Shown here: positions 1 to 11,770 of the stretch, in pieces
Numbering within the stretch: position 1 is the stretch's first letter
Layout of the letters: every line of letters starts with the position of its first letter
Source: Vermamoeba vermiformis
Taxonomy: Eukaryota; Tubulinea; Echinamoebida
DNA: 64,000 nt
Reading direction: 5' to 3'
NCBI GenBank assembly: GCA_045837725.1
Contig: JBEWZL010000276.1
Span: forward strand, 186,001-250,000
Position numbers and translations under genes: made by a program
Notes under the pieces: model-generated
The model's input: only the letters and a program-made list of their open reading frames with translations
Databases searched by the model: none
What the model was told of the DNA's origin: nothing

Positions 1-717
1 AAATTCATTGCCCCACAATCGCAGTGCCAATCGCCCGGTTTGAAATTAGTACTGCTGTTGACTACTTGACTCGCCATATTGTTGTTACTGGATACATTTT
101 CTTCGCGAATCACATCGGAGTTCGATATGATCGCCGGTTGATTGGCGTTTGAACTGGGCTTTGCTGTACCGCACTTCCTGCACTTCTGAGAATAATTGGC
201 AAGTTAGAATGGTAACGGTACTATTGTAAGTGCTTACTGTCTTTAGAAGCAAATACTAATCCATTACATCCCGGACAGTACCAATCGCCAGGTTTTTGGT
301 TTGATGAAGCCTGGATCCAATAATCGTAAATACTTATTTCTTTTGAAATTCGAAAGTGTTTACCTGTCGTCTATTTGCTAAGCCACTTTTGTAAGTACCA
401 CATTTGCATCCTGGTGATATTTAGTTAAAAAATCTTTTTAGATCTTTGTCAACTCACGATCTTTTGAGGCGAACACCAATCCGTTACAACCAGGACACTT
501 CCAATCGCCTCCGTTCTTTCTTTTAGACGATCCGCGTTTGTATCCACACCTGCATACTGTAAACTAATGAATGAGATCAAGTCGCGGAGTTCGCTTCGAA
601 TCTTACAAGACGGATCTTTTAATTAAAAGTCGACTCACCTCCCTTTGACGCGAAAACCTTGCCTTTGCAGCTAGGACAATACCAGTCCCTAACCTCAGGT
701 ACGTGTCTCGAAGACAT
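1..717 (-). CDS. Tandem RanBP2-type zinc-finger protein (3' end outside window)
   Basis: The start ATG is at 717 and the gene runs off the left edge. Five exons can be read: about 639-717, 458-556, 364-411, 232-313 and 1-195. They encode repeated RanBP2-type fingers: RDWYCPSCKGKVFASKG then CRCG, GDWKCPGCNGLVFASKD then CKCG, GDWYCPGCNGLVFASK then CRKCG, and a fourth beginning GDWHCDCGAMNF at the edge. Each finger is split by an intron at nearly the same place, after the ASK motif, which suggests growth by exon duplication. The first two fingers end CxCG rather than the usual CxxCG. Fingers of this class bind single-stranded RNA (ZRANB2 type) or ubiquitin. An RNA-binding role is only an inference, because the rest of the protein is not visible. 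Confidence 0.8.
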
Positions 718-1202
718 ATATCTTGTTGGAGTAGATCTCTTGGTTAATACGGAGAAACGAAAGTAATTGAATAGTTCGCCTTTATGCCAGCGAAACCCTG
801 GATTATTCGCATAATTTTACGAGTCCCTTACAATTGATTGGCCAATTATTTTTAGAAATGTCCCGGGACCGAAAGTACACAAAATTTGTACGACAGAAGA
901 TCAGAGAAATGTACAACGTTTATGAAACAAATATTACAAGGGTTGTAGTACATGCATATTCACATATTGATTGGTAATGTCGTTTGGATGTGGGTGATAT
1001 CTTCGTGAAGTGTGGTGGGAGTGAGTTAGATGTGGGGTGTAGTTCTGTACATTCTTGTTCGTGTCTTATTTACAGTTGTGGGTTGTTTGTTTTTGTTTTC
1101 GCTACAATTAGTGCCGCTGCTTAATTCGACACTAATAGCGCTAATAAATATCGTATGGTGTTAGAGTATTAAATAAATAGCCGTCATGCGCCCTTCGTGT
1201 CG
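718..1202. other. Intergenic: 5' flank of the zinc-finger gene and 3' flank of the ATG17-like gene
   Basis: No convincing open frame. The stretch near 830-1190 is AT-rich and should hold the zinc-finger gene's promoter and the 3' untranslated region of the next gene. No RNA gene or repeat was seen. Confidence 0.5.
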
Positions 1203-3996
1203 TTAATACAAAGGGAACAAATTGACGTTGTTGCGGTTCGTGCCAAGTGGACCAGGGCCAGTGGGACCTTTGTCTTGCTTGCTGAACGGTTGATCGTACA
1301 TGTATTCTATCTTCTCAAAGTCCACGTCGCTGTCATCGTCCTCCAGACTCGCAAAACTGTCGCCGCTGCTGTTCAGATTGTGCGGCACTGGCAGTGCCGG
1401 GTGCACTTGTGCTGGTGTTGTGAACATGCGCTCGACGATCAGATCCGACAACGAGCCAATCTCGCGCGGTGTGGTCAACGAGCCAGTTGTGTCTGAGGAG
1501 TCCGCGAGAGCTGTCAACTGCGTCATCTTCGCGTTGTTGTTTTGTGACGTGACAAGTGACGCTGGTCCGCCGCCAGTGATGCTCGACATGAGCTGCGAGT
1601 TGGTGTTGTTTGACGCGATCAACATGCCCGTGGGACTGTCACTCGCGTTACTCGCAGTCAAGTCTTGCTTTGAACGCATCAGTCGCAACGAAGCATCGCT
1701 CACGTCGAGTTTGATGCCGTCATTGCTCGACTTGATCGGGAACGGCTTCAAAATCTTGTCGTTGTTCGCTTGCGAGGCGTCACAGCGCAGCTGGTCCGCT
1801 GGTCCCTCGTTACTTGCCACTGACGCGGACCGAGTCAACGTTCGGTCAATGTGCTGCGTCGACGAGCGAGACATTTCGCCTACGTCAGGCAGCAGTGTGG
1901 TCAATGTGTCAGGCACGATTTTGAGCTGTGGAGGTGGTTCGACTAATTGCGGGCACAACGAGCTCGGCAAATATTGGCCCCAGAACTGGTAGAAATGTTC
2001 ACGGGCATTGAGCTCACCTGTATAACATCCCATTATTAGCGTCACTATCTTTCATATAAAATTATCACCAATTGTATTCAAATAATAATAATTATGATAG
2101 TCGCGACGTCAAATTTTCGACTTTTCTGACGTGTCAACATAGGTTTCAAATAAAATTGATAGAAAAATCAATGGCAAGACTGTCACTTACGTTGATGCAC
2201 GGCGTCCAATTCGGCTTGATACTTCTGCACTATTTCTTGCATTCGCGCAATCTCGCTGCGACGTCGTGCGATCTCGAACAACATCTCGTGATAACTGACC
2301 GCAAACATTTGGTAGAACATGGAGAGCTTTTTCAAATCGGCAAACAGCGGCAAATACCCGGCTTTGTGTTGTTTAAACTGATCTTCGAGGTATTTAAGCT
2401 CCTGTGCTATTTGTTTGTTCGATTGACCAAATTTGTCGAGCAAATCCGTAACCGACTGGCACTGCAAAAAGATGCCATCGTACTTCTTAGATCTGTTTTC
2501 AAATTCGTGGAAAATTGCTTCAATGCGCTGCAAACAGTCGTAGATTTGCGACACTTGGCCCGACAGCGCTGTTGTGGCTTGTTGAAATGGAGATAAATCC
2601 ACTGAACCGGATTTGGCTTTGTTCCTGCAACACAAAAATAAGATTATGTGATACTAGCCTATTATATCACTTCTTATAAATGTAGGGTCATTATTCGTCA
2701 GCTAAACCGTTCAGTGAAACGAATTTGGAAGAAATTTCAAAACACCGCGAAAAAGAAACAACTTTGCAAGCGTTAGCTGAAAATAAGCACGAAAGAACAA
2801 TAGTACTATAATTGATATATAGTACTTACTTAATAGCAAAGCTTAATCTATCGTAATGCGAGGCAATTGTCAACGTCAGCGCATTGATCGCGTTCAGTTC
2901 ATTGGTTTGGATCTCTAACTTTTCATCTGTGTCCGGTAATCGATGGTCTATATCAATGGTGTCAATATTGGTATAACAATGACATCGTTAAGTCAAATTT
3001 ACCTGATGTAGCGTTGGTGAGCACATCCCGAGAATTATTGGCAACGTATTCGTATTTGGCTTGCATTTTTCGGATGCTGTCGCGCAAATAGCTGCTGAGC
3101 TTCTATATAACGCAAATTTCTTAGTAAGAGTTCATTAAGTGAATGAGGAGCCCGGATCCAGAAACGGCGGGCTTTATTCCGGATGTGAATTCAGCAGACT
3201 TTTAGACCGTGGATTGACGTGTGATTTGGTAAAGATATTGTATCGGCGGTTGCCATTAAATTGAAGGAATAATATTCAATTTCAAATTCAAAATAAAATT
3301 TCAAAACCAAATCTGACTTACTTGTAGCTCAGCCATTTCTTGCAATGCTTCGTTCCTTCGCTCGTTAAGCTCTTCGATTCCGACCCAATCATACAATGTA
3401 TACGTGCGTTCTGATTCAGGAATGCTTGGCGGCACGTTTTGATAAAGCGTCGGGTGGATTTTCTTCTTTTTCAAAACGGATAAGCTTTTGTAAAGCTTCT
3501 TCATGATATCTGAATCGGAATCAAACAGCTTGTCTACCTCTTGAGCAAGTGTAGACCACTGAGTCGTCGTTTGGCGATGTAATTCTTCGGCATCCTGGAT
3601 CGGAAATTAATTAACTGGCTTGTACGAGGGAAATGATAAGTGACTGATGGATTTCGCAGGTAAAATCGTCGTATATTTAATGCGTGTAATTAATTTCTTG
3701 GAGTTGAGTATTATTTCGAATTTTTTATGAAAATAGAACGAAATACAAAGACAAGTATTCAGATGTGATTTCAAACTTACGTGGATTTGTTTCTTCAACA
3801 CGGAGGCGATTAATTCTATGCTTTGGTGAGAGTTTTGTATTTTTTGAACGTAATCCGTAGTCTTTTTAGCTATAATTTTAGCTTTATCAAAATATAATTT
3901 CGCGAGCTTGAGCGCTTTTGCAGATCTGTTCAAAAACTCGATTGGCTGCCCTTCTTTATCGCTCTCTTCTCTAGCTATGGTGTCTTTTGACTCCAT
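1203..3996 (-). CDS. ATG17/FIP200-like autophagy scaffold
   Basis: Six coding exons on the minus strand: about 3780-3996, 3322-3594, 3002-3101, 2830-2950, 2194-2625 and 1203-2019, all joining in frame. The first five encode a long, mostly helical and coiled-coil protein. Two stretches fit the ATG17-like domain: HPTLYQNVPPSIPE with TLYDWVGIEELNERRNE (in Atg17, a PP...GEEPKTLYDFVDEEGVEELR-like segment), and REHFYQFWGQYLPSSLCP just before the tail. The last exon adds about 230 low-complexity Ser/Thr/Asn-rich residues ending VNLFPLY. ATG17, ATG11 and FIP200 scaffold the ATG1/ULK kinase complex at autophagosome initiation. Family assignment rests on motif recall; other coiled-coil proteins are possible. 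The ATG at 3996 is the first in frame and has no open frame upstream. Confidence 0.7.
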
Positions 3997-5009
3997 TATA
4001 TTATATTACAATCTATTTTTCGTTTGGGAAATGTACAATGTTCGTAGGTGGTTCAAATGTGGTGTTCTGGATGTGGTATTCGTTCAATTACTAGGCTGTA
4101 TGTATAAGTGCAAGTATTGTAAAATATGTCATGATGGCTCTTGTGGTGTTCACGAGGCAAGTTTTGTTTGGATTTATTAATGCGTCACACGCAACAAAAA
4201 AAACGCTTGGAAATTTGGATGAAAACAAGATTGCTGGCAAATACAGCGAGCGAGCTGACTCATGATCGTATCTTTTGTGACAATTCTTGCGAAAATGATT
4301 GCAGTTGCGTATCATTATCTCTTGTAATCTTAAAAAAGCGACATCTGGATGCGGCTCAACCTCAAAGTAAAGATTCGCTCTTAATAATAGTGAGTATCTT
4401 TTTAATTCAACGCTAAGAATTTTAAATTCGTAATCACTGATTCATCGTGGCTCGAGACGCCTTGTTAGAACGAGTTTGTAACGGTCGCATGATCTGGCCG
4501 AAAGAGCCAATTAGAGCGAGAGAATAAACTCGCACAAATCAAAATCAATTTTCAGCATATAAGTACAAGAGTTCTCAATCGTAGCGCGTGCAATCAAAAT
4601 TAAGCAAATTTCAGATTCAATTCGAATGTTGTCGTTACGTTTATACGGAGCTCTTTATGACGGTTTTATCGTCGTTCAATTAATTACCTTGCAAAGATAG
4701 CGTTACCGTGTGGTTATTAAATTCGGAGATGACCATAGTGCATAATCGAAATTTTCAGTGAAGTTGCAAGATCTAGCATTCACTTTTTTGTCCGTTACAA
4801 ACAATTGAAGTTCATTTATGCGGGTTAAATTACAGAAGTTATTGTGCACCTCTCGCGTGGTTATTGTGTAAAGTAAACAATTTGAGACTGAAAATCACCG
4901 GACAAAAAATTTTCTCTATTTATCTTATTATTTGCGCTTATAAACATAGTACGTGCACGGTATAGCTATTATAAATCGTATAATTAACTAAATTGCGTTA
5001 ATAGCAAGC
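3997..5009. other. Intergenic, divergent promoter region
   Basis: About 1 kb between the divergent starts of the ATG17-like gene and glycogen synthase. Small open frames at 3908-4416 on both strands have no splice continuity or recognisable sequence. The AT-rich part at 4530-5000 is probably the glycogen synthase promoter and leader. No RNA gene was recognised. Confidence 0.5.
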
Positions 5010-8000
5010 ATGAGTTATCATTACGAAGACGACGCGGAGTATTCGACGTCCTTGACCTTTTCAGAGGGTCCTGGCCTTCTGTCTCATAAGCCTCTTCTCT
5101 TTGACATCTCGTGGGAGGTCGCTAGGTACGTATAAAAGATAATAAATCGATTTACTGCTGCAGATATTTTGCTATCAATCAAAAATGCTAATTTATTTTA
5201 AAATAATTCAGAAAAGTTGGTGGTATTTATACAGTCATGGTATCCAAGGCTTTGATTACAGTCCAAGAGTGGGGAGACAGGTAAATTATTATTTAAATAA
5301 GCCACAAAAGTTTTTCTTAATGCTTTTGCAATATTATTGTCTCGAAATTATCAAATAAGATAAAAATGCCGTAATTGGCGTATGCACGACAATTATGTAT
5401 TGCAAAATATCACGGGAGGCAAAATTAGCTGTAAAAATACAGCCAACAAGTTAGATTTCTGAAAGTTTCAGACCCGATCGTAGACATTGTCCCATTGCTA
5501 ACTCGTACTTAGATATGCGCTTATTGGTCCCTATAATAAAGCATCAGCTGCACAAGAGTTCGAGCCGATTCCTCCCAGTCAATTGGTCACCGAAGTTCTC
5601 GACGATCTTAAGCGCAAGCACGGAATTATCGTTTATTTCGGTCGATGGCTCGTTAAAGGTAAAAAATTATTAATATTACAGGTCTACTTCTCGTGCATCA
5701 TTTTTACGAGGTGACTTTTCATTCAAAAAACTTTCTTCTGTCAGATTTCGTTCGAGATCTGACTTGGAAGGCAGTAGAATACTCCACCTATAATATGATA
5801 AATAACAATACGATTTATGCATTATATAACCATATTAATTCTTATGTTTAGGCTATCCTCGTGTCTTTTTAATTGACACCAACTCCTCAATGCACAATTT
5901 GGGCAAATGGAGATACGAATTAGAAGCTGGATTTGAGGTAGGTCTAGTAACGCCTATTTTAATACCACATTCATTAATATTGCGGACTTATTCTATCACA
6001 TCGTATTCATTCGTTATTTTGTAGGTCTCGCAAGATTTTGAAACAAATGAAGCCATCGTATTTGGCTATCAAGTCGCTACTTTCCTCGAAGAATTGATCA
6101 AGCGCACTGAAGACAGACCGATTGTGGCTCATTTCCACGAGTGGTACGTTTATATTTAACTATTCCCCACATCGCGTTAATTATTCCGCTCCTGCTGACG
6201 CACCAATTGTTCTATTCTATTCTAACTATAATATATGTATATAACGGTGGTCTGTCTATATAGGTTGGCAGGTGTTGGCTTAATCGTTTCAAAGAGACGT
6301 AATTTGCCCGTGGCTACTTTGTTCACCACTCACGCGACATTGTTGGGACGGTAAGTCATCGTAACGCGTTAATATATAGATTACTCGATGATGTTAGCGG
6401 TCACGCGATGTCTTCAAACAATGATTTGGGTGCAAGCACGGGACCGTACACATTTGACACTTTGACACGCTTTGAGACCCAAACAGTTCAACTGATGTAT
6501 TCGTCTTAGTTACATGGCTGCTGGTCGTGTCGATCTCTACAACCGCATTCAACACATCAATGCTGACCAGGAGGCCGGCACGCGTCAAATCTATCACCGT
6601 CACTGGATCGAAGTCGGTGCTGCCCGTGGTGCGGATGTGTTTACTTCAGTCTCAGAAATTACTGGCTTCGAAGCTGAACACGCTCTTGGCCGCAAGCCCG
6701 ACGTTATCACCCCTAACGGCTTGAATATTGAACGATTTGAAGCTGTGCACGAGTTCCAGAGTTTGCACAAGAAGTACAAGGACAAGATCCAAGATTTTGT
6801 GCGTGGTCATTTCTACGGCCACAATCTCGATTTGGACAAGACAATTTATTTCTTCACTGCTGGTCGTCGCGAGTATTACAACAAGGGCGTGGACTTGTTC
6901 ATCGAGTCGATGGCTGAACTCAACTTTTTGCTCAAGCGCGACAACGTCGATATTAACGTCGTTGCTTTTATCATTATTCCTGGAAGCACTAATAACTACA
7001 ACGTCGAGTCTATTAAGGTACGTCAAGATCCGATCTCAAAAAAATTAATTTTGAAAATAGGAGAAAAGATTGCCATATTTAACCTTCGTTCAAATGTTAA
7101 TCAATATTAATATAGGCTCAATCTGTTCGTCGTGAGATTCGCGAGATCTGCAACAAAATTGTAAAGAAGATTTCTGACCGCATGTACGACTCAATTATGG
7201 AAGGAGAAATGCCCAACACCGATAATTTATTGACGTAAGTGTCGTTGTTATATTATTACCTCGTATATTAAGTGTTATACAATCATAGGCAAGAAGATAT
7301 AGTCAATCTTAAGCGTCGCGTACAAACAGTCAAGCAACAAGGCTCTGTGCCTCCAATTGTCACTCACAACGTCATCAATGACGAAAAAGATGGTAATAAT
7401 ACTATTGATGGCAATATTAACAAGCACGTCGTATTAATTTTTTCATTTTCTTGCAGAGATCTTGAACCACTTGCGCACGTGCCGATTGTTCAATCAAAGA
7501 GACGACAAGGTCAAAGTTATTTACCACCCTGAATTTTTGAACGCTACGAGCCCTATTTTCCCGTTAGGTAAGCCTTATTGGTACTCAATTCAAATTCTTC
7601 GAGGTTATCTCGTGCTTCGTTTGTTTCGTTCGCGAGATGAGGTGCAGTTCTTGTTAGTTGAGTTAGATCGGAATCGCAAGTAGTGACCTCCGTTTGAACT
7701 TGGGGTCGCTTTCGGGCACGACCACACTAACAAGAATGCACCGCTTCCCGTCCGATCAGCGAAGTTAAGCTTGTTCAGGCCTTCTTAGTACTGGGGTAGG
7801 AGACTACCTGGGAATCGGAGGTGTTGTGCTCTTCTCTTTTTTGCTTCTGTCCCTTCTATTTTTTGCCTCGAGGGCTATACTTATTATTCTCTGGATATTC
7901 GGAACGTACATTTTTTTTTTGGAGGCGCTCTTCCAAACTTGTTAGCGTGTCTTTGCTATTGGATTAAAGGAGCATCTTTACTAACGACGTATTGTTATTT

Positions 8001-8548
8001 TATATAGACTACGAAGAGTTCGTGCGAGGTTGCCACATGGGTGTGTTCCCGTCATACTACGAGCCTTGGGGCTACACTCCTGCTGAATGCACAGTGCTCG
8101 GTGTACCTTCAATTTCAACCAACTTGACGGGCTTTTCAAACTTCATTTGCCACAAGGTCAATGACCCTGAGTCCTATGGTATTTACGTCGTTGATAGAAG
8201 GTAAGATCCGGATTCGATCCACAAACGAACACTACCATTATTTCAATATTTTACTCATATAATATTAATGCGTATCATGCTAATGGATATATTATTAGAT
8301 TTAAGAGCTTCGAGGAGACCAAGAAGCAGATGGCGAATGTCATGTACCGCTTCTGCCACTTGACTCGTCGCCAGCGCATTGAATTGCGTAACAAGACTGA
8401 AAAATTGTCTAATTTGCTTGACTGGAAGACTTTGGGCAAGTACTACGTCAAGGCTCGCAATTTGGCTTTGCGAAAGGTTTTCAATACTGAAATGCCCGTA
8501 CCTGAGTTCTTCAGAGAAGAAGAAGAGAAGGCACAAGAAAATCTCTAA
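5010..8548 (+). CDS. GYS: Glycogen synthase (GT3 family)
   Basis: Adds glucose from UDP-glucose to growing glycogen in the cytosol. Twelve exons join in frame to about 635 residues: 5010-5124, 5211-5280, 5512-5658, 5852-5938, 6026-6143, 6264-6350, 6511-7017, 7115-7236, 7289-7391, 7457-7567, 8008-8200 and 8299-8548 (approximate). Landmarks of the fungal/animal GT3 enzyme are present: KVGGIYTV near residue 40, VTPNGL-like [26 protein letters not shown], the catalytic-lobe [18 protein letters not shown] and the Arg-rich [15 protein letters not shown], which holds glucose-6-phosphate in yeast Gsy2. The protein stops about 25 residues after [20 protein letters not shown], so the long phosphorylated C-terminal tail of yeast and animal enzymes is absent. 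Intron 10 (7568-8007, about 440 nt) is far longer than the others and contains a 5S rRNA gene. Confidence 0.97.
7714..7831 (+). rRNA. 5S ribosomal RNA, nested in a glycogen synthase intron
   Basis: A 118-nt stretch matches eukaryotic 5S rRNA along its length. Signature segments in order are GCACCGC..TCCCGTCCGATC, GCGAAGTTAAGC, CAGGCC, TTAGTACTGGGGTAGGAGAC and TACCTGGGAAT. The two ends pair as helix I: GCACGAC near 7716 with GTTGTGC at 7823-7829, extended by outer pairs. The gene lies wholly inside intron 10 of glycogen synthase, in the same orientation, and is flanked by AT-rich intron sequence. Box A-like and box C-like internal control sequences and a downstream T run are intact, so it looks able to be transcribed by RNA polymerase III. 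Only this copy is in the window. Confidence 0.95.
7761..7811 (+). promoter_or_regulatory. 5S internal control region (TFIIIA/pol III)
   Basis: Box A-like GAAGTTAAGCTT starts at 7761 and box C-like sequence with GGTAGGAGACTACCTGGG ends near 7811. These positions, about 48-98 of the gene, are where TFIIIA binds 5S genes in other eukaryotes. Assignment is by similarity. Confidence 0.75.
7837..7842 (+). terminator. RNA polymerase III T-run terminator after 5S
   Basis: Six T residues begin five bases past the mature 3' end (CTTCTCTTTTTTG). This is the usual pol III stop and lies about 165 nt before the intron's 3' splice site. Confidence 0.8.
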
Positions 8549-8979
8549 GAGTATTATTTATATAGCCTCTTATTTGATGTTATAGAATCAACAAGCCTGT
8601 TCATAAACGAATAATTTTTGAGACCACATCAAAGTAGAACAACTTAGCATATCACATTAACCTGTAGTACTTATCGACTAATATTACCCGATTCAACCTT
8701 CTAGTTGGAAGGCGATCCGCGGGTTTGCTTTCGGATCTGGACAAGTTTTCGGGATCCAGCAATTCCTATGCATACAATATTGTCTATCGCGTTGACAAAC
8801 GTTGAACTGACCCGATTCAAATTTCTTGGGTTGGGCAGCAATCTTTGGATTGTTTTAAGAGTGCTCCTATATTGTTTTCATGAAATGCACTTTGATTTTC
8901 GTTTCATTTTTCTGACAATCACAGCGAAGAGCAACAATACTCAAATTGTAAATTGCAATATTAACAGCTATAAATTAAA
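8549..8979. other. Intergenic between glycogen synthase and HAAO
   Basis: Tandem same-strand gap. The frame at 8705-8998 has no recognisable protein and overlaps the HAAO start out of frame. Nothing else was seen. Confidence 0.5.
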
Positions 8980-10052
8980 ATGGACCCATTTTCAATGAAG
9001 CCGTTCAATTTCAAGAAGGTAAGTAGCTACTCCGATCCGTCAAGGAACCTTCTCGAAACACAATTACGTTCTATAATTTTTTAAATAGGCGCATATAATC
9101 TAAACACACTTATACAATCACTTTTCATACACTAATGATTTATTGCTAATTATTTAAATTATTTAGTGGATCGACGAACATCGTGACCAACTAAAGCCAC
9201 CAGTGGGTGCCACTTTATTATTCAACGAAGGATGCTTTGTGATTATGGTCATTGGAGGTCCCAATTCACGTATTGACTATCACATTAATCAAACAGAGGT
9301 AGAACCAAAGTGACTCTTGATCCGTAGTACTCAACTAACGAATGATATTGCAGGAATTTTTCTATCAAATTGAAGGTGATATGGTGTTGAAGGTCATTCA
9401 TAACGGCGAGTTCAAAGACATTCCAATCAAAGAAGGCGAAGTGTTTTTATTGCCCGGCAAGGTCCCTCACTCGCCTCAACGGTAAATTACAGCCTATTTA
9501 TAATAATCACCTATAATACCTCGAAAAATAATCGAAATCAAACATAAAAAAGCTTATTGACAATAATCCATGAGGATCCCGTTGATAACTTTATGCCACA
9601 ACGGTTCGATAATACTAACGCTGCGTTATATTTTAGTTTCCCGAATACAGTTGGTCTCGTGATTGAAAAGCGACGAGATGTAGGAGTCCACGACGCATTG
9701 CAATGGTACTGCGAGAAAACTTCATGTCGCAACCTCTTGTACGAAGAGTCATTCGCCGTAAGTGCTACTACATCAATATACCACGCATAAATAGTATAAA
9801 TTGAGTTGAGCCAATGCCAGCACTTGACGACGTTACACCTGTCAAACATCAAGTTTAATTTGTCGTAGAAAAGTTCCTTTAAATTGACACGATACTGATC
9901 GTTTGTTTATCATATGAATATAGTCCACATCGCTCGACTTGGGTGGCATTCTCTCAGTGATCATTAAGAAATTCTTTGCCAGTGAAGATTTGCGCACGTG
10001 TAAGAAGTGTGGCCACGTGACACAGTTGCCTGCCTCAGCAAAGTCTTCTTAA
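8980..10052 (+). CDS. HAAO: 3-hydroxyanthranilate 3,4-dioxygenase
   Basis: Opens the ring of 3-hydroxyanthranilate on the kynurenine route to quinolinate and NAD. The small cupin is built from about five exons that join in frame, ending LPASAKSS. Typical sequence is seen throughout: [49 protein letters not shown] and [16 protein letters not shown]. The iron ligands of the family are present (His in DYHIN, Glu in EEFFYQ, His in VPHSPQR). A C-terminal CKKC (RTCKKCGHV) is kept, as in fungal and bacterial enzymes that carry a second rubredoxin-like metal site. Its partner cysteines are spaced CEKTSC rather than the CxxC I recall for the family. Start ATG at 8980 gives [13 protein letters not shown] before the first intron. 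Confidence 0.95.
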
Positions 10053-10645
10053 ACGATCGATGGTAATCTATCCTTATCGAGCACTTGTTAATTAAATTCA
10101 ACTTATCAAAGTCAACTTTACATCTCTGCATTTAGCAGCGCTCAAAATACATTTAATGACACGTGTCATTTGCGTACATTAATTTGCTCCGCGCTTTTTG
10201 ACAAAAAATAGTCCACCTGTCACTTATAAGGGTACTATTAGATCACCTCTGCGATTGGTTTCGATGCTAATAGCGGATCCAGGTGCCGCGAACTCGCTTT
10301 ACTAACGCGATTATATGATGTCAGCAAGCATATTGCCTAATTAAGATGCAATTAAATGCTTTTTTTGCATTCGGAGCACGGTTAATAACACAAATTATAC
10401 CTTCCATTTTAAGATCCGATCACCGGATCCATGTTATCGATAAACAATTCATTGACGCATGCTTTGCTATTAATGAGCGTGCTATGCCACCAAGTTGGAT
10501 ATTATCTGAGGTTGGAGATAGCAATGTTTCAGAAAATTGGCCCTAAAGTATAAAATCGTTTAGGAGTTTGTTCCCGATGAATATAAAATCTAAAGAAGTA
10601 AACTTCTATCAAAGATAACAAGTAGTATAGGATGAAGACCACAAC
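10053..10645. other. Intergenic with a 16-bp perfect palindrome
   Basis: About 590 bp between HAAO and the secreted-protein gene. The frame at 10346-10546 has no recognisable product. The notable element is the palindrome at 10155-10170, listed separately. Confidence 0.5.
10155..10170. promoter_or_regulatory. Perfect palindrome AATGACACGTGTCATT
   Basis: A 16-bp perfect palindrome with a CACGTG (G-box/E-box) core, about 100 bp past the HAAO stop and 480 bp before the next start. Its central 12-mer TGACACGTGTCA recurs at five other places in the window. bHLH and bZIP factors bind CACGTG cores in many eukaryotes; any such role here is an inference. Confidence 0.5.
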
Positions 10646-11458
10646 ATGCTTGGCTACACGATGGCTTTAATACTTTTTGTTCTAGCACTGTTTTCACTGT
10701 TGGCAGATCCGTGTTTAGGAGCGGCAGTTAATAAAGTGTATAGCGATCCTGCATGTCAAAACCTCGTGGCGGAATATAGGGTATGTCATTTACATCCGCA
10801 TTTATTACACCTTGAATTTAATTCGTCAAGCCAAATTGAAGCAATATTAGTATAACTAATTTAATGTATGACAGACGGTAAAGAGTTTCTCTCCCTGCTT
10901 AGACACCACTTGTATGCCAGTAGGAAGCCAATGGATTACCTTTACATGCTCGGACGAGCTCAATGCGACATTTGAAGGGCATCCAACTACTGCCGTTTTT
11001 TATTCCGATAGTTCTTGCAATCAGATCCGCGAAATGGTTGCACGTAAGTTCATTAACGTCCCTCTCGCGCTCTCTAGTAGCATATACTTATAAATTCGAC
11101 AGTGTTTTCGAGCGACGTCACGTGCATTAATCTCGCCCTTGGAGCTTCTTTCTCTGTTACCAACAACTGCAACAGCAACACCAATAGAAATGTAGTATTT
11201 GGCATTTATGCAGCTTTGGATTGCTTATTAACGAATTTTGGCAACGTAACGACAACAGAGACTTGCGTTAAAGAGGGTGGCGCATCGGATGTAGTCACCT
11301 GTGCATCCTCGACACCAAATAATAGGTCACCAGCACTTATTAGTGTACCTGTAGCATTAGAGGAAGGTCAGTCAAAAGAAAATTCAGCGACTGCTTCGCG
11401 TGTTGTACAAATATCACAAATTTTTACTTTTATTATTCTGTGTATAATATTATTTTGA
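10646..11458 (+). CDS. Small secreted or GPI-anchored cysteine-containing protein
   Basis: Three exons (10646-10779, 10875-11043, 11101-11458) join in frame to about 220 residues. The N terminus MLGYTMALILFVLALFSL followed by LGAAV is a strong signal peptide. The middle holds paired cysteines (DPACQ, SPCLDTTCMP, TCSDE, SSCNQI, VTCINL, NNCNS, TETCV, VTCASS) and several N-x-S/T sites. The C terminus ends in a hydrophobic stretch (IFTFIILCIILF) with no cytoplasmic tail, as in GPI-anchor signals. I do not recognise the family. An upstream ATG at 10632 opens a 12-codon frame that overlaps this start out of frame and might reduce translation. Confidence 0.65.
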
Positions 11459-11770
11459 ATGTACATAAATATGATGTTACTATAATTTTAAATATATGGC
11501 AGACCAATTACTTACAGAAAATTCGCAATACCCGATCCGGATTTAACACGCTTGCTTCGATCCTCAATCAAATTTGATGCTTTACTGCCATAATAAGTTG
11601 CTCCATGTCAAGGATGCATGAGGACTATACTATTCCAGTGCTTGCCTTTGGTTCATTGGGATAGGACAAAAAGTGCGGTGTTATTCTATTCTATTAATGT
11701 GCAGCAAATCAGCACCATTCAGTGCCTTGTAGATAACAAATATTACTAGTGCAGTAATATTAGGTGGCGA
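11459..11770. other. Intergenic
   Basis: AT-rich gap of about 310 bp holding the 3' flank of the secreted-protein gene and the promoter and leader of the receptor kinase. No feature was recognised. Confidence 0.5.

Noticed and set aside
1300-1992. 230-codon plus-strand frame
   Set aside because: Antisense shadow of the low-complexity last exon of the ATG17-like gene.
3908-4416. Short open frames upstream of glycogen synthase
   Set aside because: No splice partners, no recognisable residues, overlapping on both strands.
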